A stretch of 64,000 nucleotides of DNA from CAVVVS01 sp963751355 (lineage in GTDB: Bacteria > Bacteroidota > Ignavibacteria > Ignavibacteriales > Ignavibacteriaceae), in contig CAVVVS010000122.1 in the NCBI GenBank assembly GCA_963751355.1, positions 1 to 64,000 of the forward strand, written 5' to 3'. Below are positions 45,458 to 54,464 of the stretch, piece after piece; positions within the stretch are counted from its first letter, which is position 1, and each line of letters opens with the position of its first letter. The notes beneath the pieces were generated by a model. It ran no database searches, was not told the DNA's origin, and saw only the letters and a program-made list of their open reading frames with translations. A program made the translations under genes and the position numbers.

Positions 45458-45760
45458 TTATTCACTCTTTTTATTTTCAAGTAGAGACTCTATAATTAAT
45501 ATAAACTTTCTATTCATTAAATAACGTATTATAATATAAAATGATTGTAAAAGTATGATTAAAGCAAAGATAAACATCAAAGCAGGGAACCATCCCAAAG
45601 CTTGAGAAGATGCTTTTCCAATTGTAAATAAAAATAAACTTCCCATCCAGACTAGTGCTGCTAATAATCCACACCAAGCGCCAAAATAACTGTTCCTAGC
45701 GCGAATGCTTTTAATCTTTTCCAACTCCTTAACTAAGGAAATAGTAATTTCTGCTTTCAT
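45458..45760 (-). CDS. Small two-helix membrane protein, first of a pair
   Basis: A 100-residue protein with an N-terminal helical charged region (about 1-24) and two membrane segments (about 26-48 and 55-80; YFGAWCGLLAALVWMGSLF and FPALMFIFALIILLQSF). Both ends would be cytoplasmic. GAGGTTACTTT before the start can act as ribosome site. The family is not recognised. It is translationally close to the 92-residue gene. The orientation matches the other accessory genes of this stretch. Confidence 0.6.
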   Translation of the reverse strand: MKAEITISLVKELEKIKSIRARNSYFGAWCGLLAALVWMGSLFLFTIGKASSQALGWFPALMFIFALIILLQSFYIIIRYLMNRKFILIIESLLENKKSE

Positions 45761-46901
45761 AAAGTAACCTCAATTTATTTTCCATAGGGATTAAAATTAT
45801 AGTGCCAAACACACCGCGTTTAACCCGCCCCCATCGCAAACATTATGAGTTTTGTTTTCTGTTAATATTGAAAATACAACTTGCATTCTGTCAGTCACAA
45901 AAACTGAATGATTTAAATAAAAATCATTTTTTTAAATTTCACTTCTTAAGATTGGATATCGCCCGAAATGAGTGGTATACAATCTACTTAACGAAAGAAT
46001 TATCAACTTCTCAATTCTGTTAAATAAATTATAATACGTATATCTCAGTGTGATTGGTCTTTCATTGTGTCCCTATAATAGAGCAAAAGTAAGCTACTTA
46101 AAATAAATTTTTATATCAAGCAAAAAGTTAAAAAATCATGTTTTGAAAAAAAGATTAAATTATATGAGTATATATAAACGGAAAAATCCAACCCTCGAAA
46201 AATAATTTATTTTGGTGAATAGGGATAAATGAACTTAAGAATATATGATTATATATTTAGATATGGACCTAAAGTTTAATTTGCTCTAGGCGGAAGGGAA
46301 AATTTTGTGTAAAATTCTCTTCAACTTGAAGTAAAATAGGTCTTGGGAAGTGCCATGAAATTGAACATCTGCAGCACATATACTAACTTTTGTTATAATA
46401 ATTTTTTTAATTGATATAATCGTTCAATCATTTTGAGCTTCGAGATGAATTGGAATAAATTATTATTATTTGAGGCTTTGTCTCAAATCAAAAACTTAAA
46501 TTTTTTATAAAGCTCTATTGCATTATTCATTCTTAAAGATTATTATAGTAAAAAGAAATCTTTATGTTGAAAAACTTAATTATCAAATGAAAATTAAGTG
46601 AATATTTAACCACCAATATCTGGGATTGGTGGAATTATCCTTTCAAATTTTTTGGCTATAAAATAACATATTCTTTAAAAGTAAATATAAAAGTGAAATC
46701 ATAAGAAGTGGATTGCTCCTTTCAGTAAACTTTTTTTATGTAACTCACCATGCGAAGCTTTATGCTATTTTTAAACTATCTCAAACAAATATTAAAATGT
46801 TAATAGCTAAGACAAATATATTTTAGTATAAAATATTATGTGAGATTTAACTGCAAAATTTCCTTTTCTTTAAACGGAACAAAAACAAAAGAATATATAA
46901 G
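45761..46901. other. Long AT-rich region without a convincing gene
   Basis: More than 1.1 kb. A 73-codon frame at 45802-46023 lacks a ribosome site and any recognisable feature. A perfect stem-loop CCACCAAT/ATTGGTGG lies at 46610-46632, and CTTAAT/ATTAAG near 46574-46597. The promoter of the T9SS/T6SS transcript must lie in its right part. No RNA family can be named. Confidence 0.4.
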
Positions 46902-49900
46902 ATGAGCAGCATGCAACATAAGACTATTTTTCTTTTATTTGCATTTATTTCCATCGTTAACTGCGGTGTAACATTTTCGCAGATAACCGTAACTTCGCCT
47001 AATGGAGGAGAAAATTGGAAGGCGGGCACTGTTCATAATATTACATGGACAAGCAATATATTGTATAAAGGCATTCTTATTGATTACTCTATAGACAACG
47101 GAAAAAGCTGGATTTATATAAATTCAATTTCTGACACCTCATTAAATGCTTCATACAGCTGGACTGTCCCTAGTACACCTTCGACAAACTGCCTGGTAAG
47201 AGTAGAGGATTTATATGATTCAACTACATATGGGCAGAGTGCTAATGCATTTACAATATACTCGCCTTCGATAACCGTAATTTCCCCAAACGGCGGGGAA
47301 AACTGGCACGCCGGATCCACATATAATATTACCTGGAGAAGTTCTTATGTAGCTGATGTGAGAATAGATTTTTCGACACTCGGCGGTGACAATTGGATAA
47401 ATATAGTACCATCATATGCAAGTACCGGATCATATAAGTGGACAATTCCAGATACAATTTCACAAAATTGTTTGGTTAGAATAACAGACACTTCAAATGT
47501 GTCTGTGTATGATGAAAGTGATGGTATATTTATGATAAGTTCGCCTCTGCCTTCAATAACCGTAACTTCGCCTAATGGAGGAGAGAATTGGGAGGCGGGT
47601 ACTGTTCATAATATTACATGGACAAGTAATGTGTTGTTTGACGGCATTTTGATTGATTACTCTATCGACAACGGGAGAAGCTGGAATTATATAAATTCAA
47701 TGTATGATACCACATTGAATGGTTCATACAGCTGGACTGTTCCTGATACATCTTCGACAAACTGCCTGGTAAGAGTAGAGGATTTATATGATTCAACAAC
47801 ATATGGGCAGAGTGCTAATGTATTTACAATATATTCGCCTTCAATAACCGTAACTTCTCCAGTGGGCGGAGAAAATTGGACTGCAGGCACTCAAAAATAT
47901 ATTAGCTGGAAAAGCTCATATGTTAATTATTTAAATATTGAATACTCGACTAATTACGGAGACAGCTGGAACTATATTGCCGCAAATATTTCCGCCGATT
48001 CCACCCGTTATTTGTGGACAGTCCCAAATACTCCATCTTCTATATGTTTGGTACTAATTTCAGATGCTGCCGATTCCACCTGTTATGGTTTAAGCGACAG
48101 TGTATTTACGATAAGCTTGCCTCCGCCTTCAATAACCGTAACTTCGCCTAATGGAGGAGAGAATTGGGAGGCGGGTACTGTTCATAATATTACATGGACA
48201 AGTAATGTGTTGTTTGACGGCATTTTGATTGATTACTCTATCGACAACGGGAGAAGCTGGAATTATATAAATTCAATGTATGATACCACATTGAATGGTT
48301 CATACAGCTGGACTGTTCCTGATACATCTTCGACAAACTGCCTGGTAAGAGTAGAGGATTTATATGATTCAACAACATATGGGCAGAGTGCTAATGTATT
48401 TACAATATATTCGCCTTCAATAACCGTAACTTCTCCAGTGGGCGGAGAAAATTGGGCTGCAGGCACTCAAAAATATATTAGCTGGAAAAGCTCATATGTT
48501 AATTATTTAAATATTGAATACTCGACTAATTACGGAGACAGCTGGAACTATATTGCCGCAAATATTTCCGCCGATTCCACCCGTTATTTGTGGACAGTCC
48601 CAAACACTCCATCTTCTATATGTTTGGTACTAATTTCAGATGCTGCCGATTCCACCTGTTATGGTTTAAGCGACAGTGTATTCACGATAAGTCCTCCTTT
48701 AAAACCGATCGCAAATTTTACTGCCTCACCGGTTCGAGGATTAAGACCTCTGACAGTAAATTTTTCTGATTCCTCTTCCAACGGAGTAACAAGGCTACTA
48801 TGGAATTTTGGAGACGGATCTCAAAGTTTGGATAAAAATCCTGTTCACATCTATGATTCCGCAGGAGTCTACAGTGTGAAGCTTATTGCAGCCGGTCCGG
48901 GGGGGATTGATTCAGTTACAAAAGTAAATTTAATTACTGTTGACAGCCTGTCGTGGACAGCACCTAGGGTTGTAAATGCCGGAGATAGTATTTCGATCAG
49001 CACAACAATACCAAGTTATTTTAATCCGACTTCTTATCAATTGTTTTATAAAGAGGGCGGACAATCAGCATATACGGAAGAAAATTTTCAACCCAAAAAT
49101 GATTCAATTAGGGCAATAATCCCTCCATCAGCTATTACAATCAGGGGCATCGAATTTTATACAAAAATTTCCGACGGAAAAAATTCTATTACTTATCCTC
49201 AAACAGATCCCGTAAATCATCCTGCAACAATTAATGTCAGAATTCAGAGTGTTTCTCCCACCGTATCCATTCAAAGCAGCAAATATGAAATGATATCTTT
49301 GCCCATAGATATGGGGAATCAGGATGCTATTAATTTTTTAATAGACGCTTACGGAACGTATAATAAAAAGAATTGGCGACTTCTGAGATGGAATAATGAT
49401 TCCGCTTCTTACCTTGAATATCCTAATTTAAAGACCCGATTAACACCGGGTACAGCTTTCTGGCTGATCACTAAAAACGGAAATAGTTTTAAACTTTCTA
49501 ATGTTCAATCTATAAATACTTCCACACTTTTTACCGTTAATCTTGGAGCAGGATGGAATCAGATAGGTGATCCGTTTGCATTCCCGGTAGCATGGGATAA
49601 TATACAAAACTCAGGTTTAGTGCAAAGCCCTATTTCCTGGAATTCATCGACACAGGAATATGAACCGGATAAAACGATCATGGTGCCATGGATGGGTTAC
49701 TGGGTTTATAATCCTTCTGCAGAGCCAATTACCTTAAGGATACCACCGAAAGAAAGTATACCGGCGGCAAAAGAAAATGTATTCGGCAGATTAAGTGCTG
49801 ATGAATTTATTTTACAGGTTAAAGCATATAGTTCGACCGGAGGACAGGATACTCAGAATTATGTAGGTATGATTAACAGCAAAAAAAGCGGAGCAAATAA

Positions 49901-50537
49901 ATCGGATGTGCTTGAACCTCCTCCGGTATCAGGGAAAATCAATTTGAGTATTGTTAGTAAAGGAAAAGACTATATAGAAAATTTTGTACCTTCATCAACC
50001 GAAGGTGCATACTGGGATATAGAAATTCATTCCGATGAGCCTGTCAATAATGCAAAGATTGAATTTGAAATGAAATCATCTTTACCGCAAGACTTTAAAA
50101 TCTGGTTCCTTGATAAAGATAATATGCTGTCAATCCCTGTAGTTAATAATGCAGTGAAATTACAATTACCTCAAAGCGGAAAAAGCAGTTACCGGTTAAT
50201 TGTCGGGAAGGAAGAATTTGCAAGAAAGAATGCCGATAAAATACCTCTTGCTGCCCCCGATTATTCTTTACTCCAGAATTACCCGAATCCGTTTAATATT
50301 ACCACTAATATAGTTTATAACTTGCATGAAAGAAGCCGGGTTAGGGTAGTTGTTTATGATATTTTAGGCAGGCAGGTTAAAGTTCTGGTGAATAAAGAAT
50401 TTCAAGATCCCGGCGAACACAGCATAATTTGGGACGGCACTAACCGTGACGGTAATACTGCAGCAAGCGGTGTATATATTTATAGAATAAAGGCAAATAG
50501 TTTTATAGCAAGTAAAATGATGGTGTTATTAAAATGA
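46902..50537 (+). CDS. 1211-residue T9SS-sorted repeat protein with PKD domain
   Basis: A large exported protein. A signal peptide (about 1-27, ending TFSQ) is followed by six repeats of about 95 residues starting ITV(T/I)SP.GGENW.AG (about 28, 124, 219, 313, 411 and 505), of the Ser-Thr-rich Kre9/KNH-like type. A PKD domain (about 602-685; WNFGDGSQSLDKNPVHIYD) follows, then a region of about 420 residues of unknown role, then a T9SS sorting domain (about 1125-1211; QNYPNPFNITTN to ASKMMVLLK). Repeats 3-4 and 5-6 are nearly identical in DNA. It should be a surface adhesin or matrix protein. Its TGA overlaps the ATG of the FHA gene (ATGA), so it is translated together with the type VI cluster, which is unusual. 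Confidence 0.88.
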   Translation: MSSMQHKTIFLLFAFISIVNCGVTFSQITVTSPNGGENWKAGTVHNITWTSNILYKGILIDYSIDNGKSWIYINSISDTSLNASYSWTVPSTPSTNCLVRVEDLYDSTTYGQSANAFTIYSPSITVISPNGGENWHAGSTYNITWRSSYVADVRIDFSTLGGDNWINIVPSYASTGSYKWTIPDTISQNCLVRITDTSNVSVYDESDGIFMISSPLPSITVTSPNGGENWEAGTVHNITWTSNVLFDGILIDYSIDNGRSWNYINSMYDTTLNGSYSWTVPDTSSTNCLVRVEDLYDSTTYGQSANVFTIYSPSITVTSPVGGENWTAGTQKYISWKSSYVNYLNIEYSTNYGDSWNYIAANISADSTRYLWTVPNTPSSICLVLISDAADSTCYGLSDSVFTISLPPPSITVTSPNGGENWEAGTVHNITWTSNVLFDGILIDYSIDNGRSWNYINSMYDTTLNGSYSWTVPDTSSTNCLVRVEDLYDSTTYGQSANVFTIYSPSITVTSPVGGENWAAGTQKYISWKSSYVNYLNIEYSTNYGDSWNYIAANISADSTRYLWTVPNTPSSICLVLISDAADSTCYGLSDSVFTISPPLKPIANFTASPVRGLRPLTVNFSDSSSNGVTRLLWNFGDGSQSLDKNPVHIYDSAGVYSVKLIAAGPGGIDSVTKVNLITVDSLSWTAPRVVNAGDSISISTTIPSYFNPTSYQLFYKEGGQSAYTEENFQPKNDSIRAIIPPSAITIRGIEFYTKISDGKNSITYPQTDPVNHPATINVRIQSVSPTVSIQSSKYEMISLPIDMGNQDAINFLIDAYGTYNKKNWRLLRWNNDSASYLEYPNLKTRLTPGTAFWLITKNGNSFKLSNVQSINTSTLFTVNLGAGWNQIGDPFAFPVAWDNIQNSGLVQSPISWNSSTQEYEPDKTIMVPWMGYWVYNPSAEPITLRIPPKESIPAAKENVFGRLSADEFILQVKAYSSTGGQDTQNYVGMINSKKSGANKSDVLEPPPVSGKINLSIVSKGKDYIENFVPSSTEGAYWDIEIHSDEPVNNAKIEFEMKSSLPQDFKIWFLDKDNMLSIPVVNNAVKLQLPQSGKSSYRLIVGKEEFARKNADKIPLAAPDYSLLQNYPNPFNITTNIVYNLHERSRVRVVVYDILGRQVKVLVNKEFQDPGEHSIIWDGTNRDGNTAASGVYIYRIKANSFIASKMMVLLK
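47551..48691 (+). repeat. Tandem 576-bp near-identical direct repeat
   Basis: The copies begin at 47551 and 48127. By eye I find only about three differences over some 565 bp (ACT/GCT near 48460, AAT/AAC near 48604, TTT/TTC near 48682). Each copy encodes two surface repeats. It points to a recent in-frame duplication. Confidence 0.92.
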
Positions 50538-51712
50538 TTTTAAAATTATTAATATCCAATCAGTCGGATTCATCTTATTCGGAACAAAAAGAATTAAACA
50601 GGTTCCCTGTATTCATTGGAAGAGATAATAATAACCAGGTAGTTCTTTCCGATCCTTTTAAAATAGTTTCAAGAAAGCATGCCAAGATCCTAAACACTGA
50701 GGGCATTTTCCAATTGATCGACCTCGAGTCGGCCAATTTTACATTCTTGAATGAAGAAAAAGTTATACCGAATGAAGAAAATGCACTTCAGACAGGAGAT
50801 AAAATAAAAATCGGGGATTATGAGTTGGAAGTAGAATATATAAAAGAAAAGGAAGCAGAAGAAGTACATGAAGATGATGATCAAAAGACAATGATTTTTG
50901 CAAGTCCTTATGCCGAAGAGATTGTTGCCATAGCTGAAAATCTCAGGATTATCTCCTCCAAATATTCATTGGAAGATTCACAAACAAAAGGAAAAATGCT
51001 AAAGCTTTCGGTCCTCCAAAACTTGCTTGGGGTAGATAAAAGCGATTCCAGCAGAATAATTGCCGAATGTTTTTCAGAAAATTTTTTGGATAAAGGACTG
51101 CCCCAAATTATCGATCCCGAAAATTCAAGCTCAAAAAATAATGATGTCATCCCGGAAGATGAATTGATTTTATCACAAGATAAAAACATTCAGCAAAAGC
51201 CAGCGGTACAGGAATATTCTTTTAATGTTCATTTTTCAAATACAATTGATGTCTTCCTAGATGTTTTTACCAAATTGATTGAAGGATTTTTACAATTCCG
51301 GCAGGAATTTTTCGGGGTAACAAAATACTATGTGATTCCGACAAGTTCATTGGAAGAGATTAAAGAATTCCTTTTTAACCCGGATATTTCACCTGAAGAA
51401 GAAAAAAAACGATTGGAAATGCTGAAAGATGAAGCACAAAAACTCTTAGGTCATCAAATCGGTTTACTGGAAGGATATAATTTCTCTGTAACACAGGGCA
51501 GTCAGATGTTGCTCCAAAGCCTGGATCCGGATGTTATTGAAAAGGGATTAGAAAGTAATAAAACTTCAGAAAAAATATTACCATTTACTAAAAAGTTAAG
51601 AGTACTGGATTTGATTAAAGTGAATTATCATAAATATATTTCCGATCCTTATTATGTGGAGAAAAAATTTTTTAGACCTTCTTTTATGAGAGGATATCAA
51701 AAGAGGATTTAA
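50534..51712 (+). CDS. tagH: FHA-domain protein of the type VI secretion cluster
   Basis: A 392-residue cytoplasmic protein. The N-terminal FHA domain (about 1-100) shows the phosphothreonine-binding marks GRDNNNQVVL and SRKHAKI. The C-terminal part (about 225-392; FRQEFFGVTKYYVIP, GHQIGLLEGYNFS) matches the tail of T6SS FHA proteins (Fha1/TagH). In other species this protein links Thr phosphorylation by PpkA to T6SS assembly. No kinase or phosphatase gene is visible in the window, so the phosphorylation branch is unproven here. Its start overlaps the upstream T9SS gene by 4 nt. Confidence 0.82.
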   Translation: MILKLLISNQSDSSYSEQKELNRFPVFIGRDNNNQVVLSDPFKIVSRKHAKILNTEGIFQLIDLESANFTFLNEEKVIPNEENALQTGDKIKIGDYELEVEYIKEKEAEEVHEDDDQKTMIFASPYAEEIVAIAENLRIISSKYSLEDSQTKGKMLKLSVLQNLLGVDKSDSSRIIAECFSENFLDKGLPQIIDPENSSSKNNDVIPEDELILSQDKNIQQKPAVQEYSFNVHFSNTIDVFLDVFTKLIEGFLQFRQEFFGVTKYYVIPTSSLEEIKEFLFNPDISPEEEKKRLEMLKDEAQKLLGHQIGLLEGYNFSVTQGSQMLLQSLDPDVIEKGLESNKTSEKILPFTKKLRVLDLIKVNYHKYISDPYYVEKKFFRPSFMRGYQKRI

Positions 51713-51794
51713 CAGAAGATGGGAATCCTTCTTAAAAATTTAACTTCATTTATAGTTCAAAAAAAAATAAATCAGTTCTTACAGGAGTATCTAT

Positions 51795-52238
51795 ATGTAT
51801 AAATATATTCTGCCGATTATTTATTGTTTTTCACTTATTTTATTTGGCTGTGGAGGCGGGACTCAAACTGTAAAAGTAAATTTAAAATGTAATGATGACT
51901 GTAACGGCAATAATGCAATAGTTGTGAGCATTTATCAGTTGAAAAGTGCGGATAAATTCAGAAATGCAAGTTTTGAATCATTACTAAGAGACCCGGTTAC
52001 AACTTTAGCGGGTGACTTATTACCCGATTCAAAATTTCAGATTACATTAGTTCCGGGACAAATTTATCAGCTAAAAAAATATACCGTTCAAAAAGACGCA
52101 GTGTATATAGGAGTAGTCGGAGATTTTCATTCACCTGCTAATGACGGATGGCTTAAGGTAATCCCGGTTACTTCAGGGATTAATCCTTTAAACATAATTG
52201 TACATAAAAATTACCTGACAGTTCAAAAGAATAATTAA
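51795..52238 (+). CDS. tssJ: T6SS outer-membrane lipoprotein TssJ
   Basis: A 147-residue lipoprotein with lipobox LFGC (Cys19 lipidated). The mature beta-sandwich fits TssJ: IVVSIYQLKSADKFRNASF is the typical first half, and PGQIYQLKKYTVQKDAVYIGVVGDF the second. TssJ anchors the TssM C-terminal domain to the outer membrane. It lies in the conserved order before tssK. An AGGAGTATCT site precedes the ATG. Confidence 0.92.
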   Translation: MYKYILPIIYCFSLILFGCGGGTQTVKVNLKCNDDCNGNNAIVVSIYQLKSADKFRNASFESLLRDPVTTLAGDLLPDSKFQITLVPGQIYQLKKYTVQKDAVYIGVVGDFHSPANDGWLKVIPVTSGINPLNIIVHKNYLTVQKNN

Positions 52239-52285
52239 AACAAAATTGAATTAATAATTAAATTAATAAAGAGAATAAATCTACA

Positions 52286-53635
52286 ATGAAATTACAGAAA
52301 GTTATCTGGCACGAGGGAATGAAATTAAATCCTCATCATTTCCAGCAAGCCGACAGATATAATCAATATTATATAAATTCCAGAATAAATTTATTAAATC
52401 CCAATTATTGGGGTTTGAGTGAAATTCAAATTGATGCAGCCGCGCTTTCGAGCGGTTCATTTAACCTGGTGAAATGTACAGGCATAATGCCTGACGGTTT
52501 ATTTATTGATATGCCTATTAACGATCCTTTACCGAAAACCCGGTCGTTTGAAGATCTATTCCCGGCAACGGCAGAAAAAATAGACGTGTTTTTATCTCTC
52601 CCGATAGAAAACATTTCAGGGAATAACTGCAACATGAGTGAGAATGCCGATTCAGAACATTCCAGGTTCAATCTTCAGAGCGTTGAGATGCTTGATTATA
52701 ATTCCGGAACCAACCCTAGGCCGATCGGAATTGTTAAACCTAATTTTCAATTTAAGTTCGGGGAGGAATCGTTAGAAGATTTCAGTTCAATAAAAATAGG
52801 TCAAATAAACCGGAGTGCTGACGGAAAATTTACAATGGATCAAAATTTTATTGTACCCTCAATTTCTATTTCGGCTTCAGAAGTATTGCAGAATTACATG
52901 AGAGAAGTGCTTGGAGCTCTGGTCTCCAAAAGTAAAGAGCTAAGAAAACTGGCAAGCGTTCGTAAACCCGAATTATCAATAACCCAGGTAGAAATTCTTT
53001 TAATGCTTCAGACCGTGAATACATACATCCCTCTGCTTAATTATTATTATGCTACAAAAAATATCCACCCCGAAAGTCTTTACATTTTATTTCTGAATTT
53101 AGCGGGTCAGCTTTCAACATACCTGAACTTGGGAATAAAGACGGGTGAATTCCCTGCATATGAACATAAACATTTAACCGAAATTTTTAATGAAGTAGTA
53201 AATGATATCAGTACAATGTTAAATGTTCAAAAAACAATCGAAAGAAGAGATATAGTAATTCCTTTAAGAAAACAGGCTGATACTTTGTATGTGGGGCAAT
53301 TGTCGCCGGCTCATATTTCCGCCCAGTTTTTTATATCGGTTACAAGCAGTATGTCCGAGAAAAAAATAATTACAGAACTTCCGAAAAATATTAAAATTTC
53401 CGCCTATGAAGAAATCTTTGCAGTTCAACAGGCTGGTGTTCAAGGAGTAACCATTGAGTATATCGCCAGACCTCCTGCCGGGGTTGAGGTGAACGAGAAA
53501 GCACATTATTTTAAAATAAATAAAGAAGGCAGATTCTGGGATAAAATAGTAAAGAAAAATAATATTGCATTCTTCATTGCTGCCGAATTCAAATCTCTGC
53601 AAATGGAATTGGTTTTGCTGATGTCTAACGACTAA
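52286..53635 (+). CDS. tssK: T6SS baseplate protein TssK
   Basis: A 449-residue cytoplasmic baseplate subunit that joins the baseplate to the membrane complex. The start MKLQKVIWHEGMKLNPHHFQQ is the known TssK N-terminus (quoted here as VIWHEGMKLNPHHFQQ). The length is as usual. It lies 47 bp behind tssJ and 53 bp before tssL. No oddities. Confidence 0.96.
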   Translation: MKLQKVIWHEGMKLNPHHFQQADRYNQYYINSRINLLNPNYWGLSEIQIDAAALSSGSFNLVKCTGIMPDGLFIDMPINDPLPKTRSFEDLFPATAEKIDVFLSLPIENISGNNCNMSENADSEHSRFNLQSVEMLDYNSGTNPRPIGIVKPNFQFKFGEESLEDFSSIKIGQINRSADGKFTMDQNFIVPSISISASEVLQNYMREVLGALVSKSKELRKLASVRKPELSITQVEILLMLQTVNTYIPLLNYYYATKNIHPESLYILFLNLAGQLSTYLNLGIKTGEFPAYEHKHLTEIFNEVVNDISTMLNVQKTIERRDIVIPLRKQADTLYVGQLSPAHISAQFFISVTSSMSEKKIITELPKNIKISAYEEIFAVQQAGVQGVTIEYIARPPAGVEVNEKAHYFKINKEGRFWDKIVKKNNIAFFIAAEFKSLQMELVLLMSND

Positions 53636-53688
53636 TTCCGCCTAAAAAATTTTAAATTAAATTTTATTTTAATTGTGAGGATAAAAAA

Positions 53689-54381
53689 TTGACGAACATT
53701 GAGACGGCCGAGAAAAGAAAAACACTTGCCGATATCGCTTCCGATTGCTTAATCTTAATACTTCAATTAAGAGGAATAGATGATTATGGGGATCATGGTG
53801 TGCTGCTGAACCATATAAATGAAATGTTCGATAAATTCGAACATGATGCAAGATCAGCGGCAATAGATAAAGAAAAAGTAAATATTGCGAAATTTGCACT
53901 TATAGCTTTTTTAGATGAAACAATCATCAGTTCTTCATGGAGTCAGAAAGACACATGGCTTTCTGAACCGCTTCAATTAAAATTGTTTGATACCTTTAAT
54001 GCCGGCGAAGAGTTTTTTGACAATCTGAATAAACTGAAGCAAAGGGTTTCAAATAATAAGGATATTCTTGAAATATATTTTTTATGTTTAACGCTTGGGT
54101 TTAAGGGTAAATACCAGCTTCAATCCCCTGAAAATTTGCGCAGAATTATAGATGACTTAAATATTGAACTGCATCCTGATATTTATAAATTAGCTGATCC
54201 AATTTCTCCAAACGGGAAGCCTCATGATACTTTTCTGGGAAAAGTAAAAAATCAACTGCCTGTATGGATTTATCCTGTCGGGGCGGCTATAATATTTTTG
54301 ATATTTTATATAATAATGTCAACTTCAATTTCCGCTAAAGCTTCGGATGTTGTGGAAATTTTAAAAAGTTATATAGTATAA
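53689..54381 (+). CDS. tssL: T6SS membrane complex protein TssL (DotU)
   Basis: A 230-residue protein of the DotU family with cytoplasmic helical domain (about 10-190; FALIAFLDETI is typical) and one membrane segment near the C-terminus (about 197-217). It pairs with TssM in the inner membrane. The start is a TTG with GTGAGGATAAAAAA ribosome site before it. No peptidoglycan-binding extension is present. Confidence 0.93.
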   Translation: MTNIETAEKRKTLADIASDCLILILQLRGIDDYGDHGVLLNHINEMFDKFEHDARSAAIDKEKVNIAKFALIAFLDETIISSSWSQKDTWLSEPLQLKLFDTFNAGEEFFDNLNKLKQRVSNNKDILEIYFLCLTLGFKGKYQLQSPENLRRIIDDLNIELHPDIYKLADPISPNGKPHDTFLGKVKNQLPVWIYPVGAAIIFLIFYIIMSTSISAKASDVVEILKSYIV

Positions 54382-54464
54382 ACCCTTTAAACCATTCTAG
54401 TCCCAAACATAGAAAATTCGTTTTAATTTTTTCAACTCTTTTAAAGTTTAAAATAAAATCTTAT

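Noticed and set aside
43714..45830. Integron cassette array (attC sites) in the small-gene region
   Set aside because: GTTTAAC- and ATTAAC-like words occur, but I found no paired RYYYAAC and GTTRRRY cores in the correct order, and no integrase.
45802..46023. 73-codon plus-strand frame
   Set aside because: No ribosome site, no recognisable domain, and sits in AT-rich decayed DNA.
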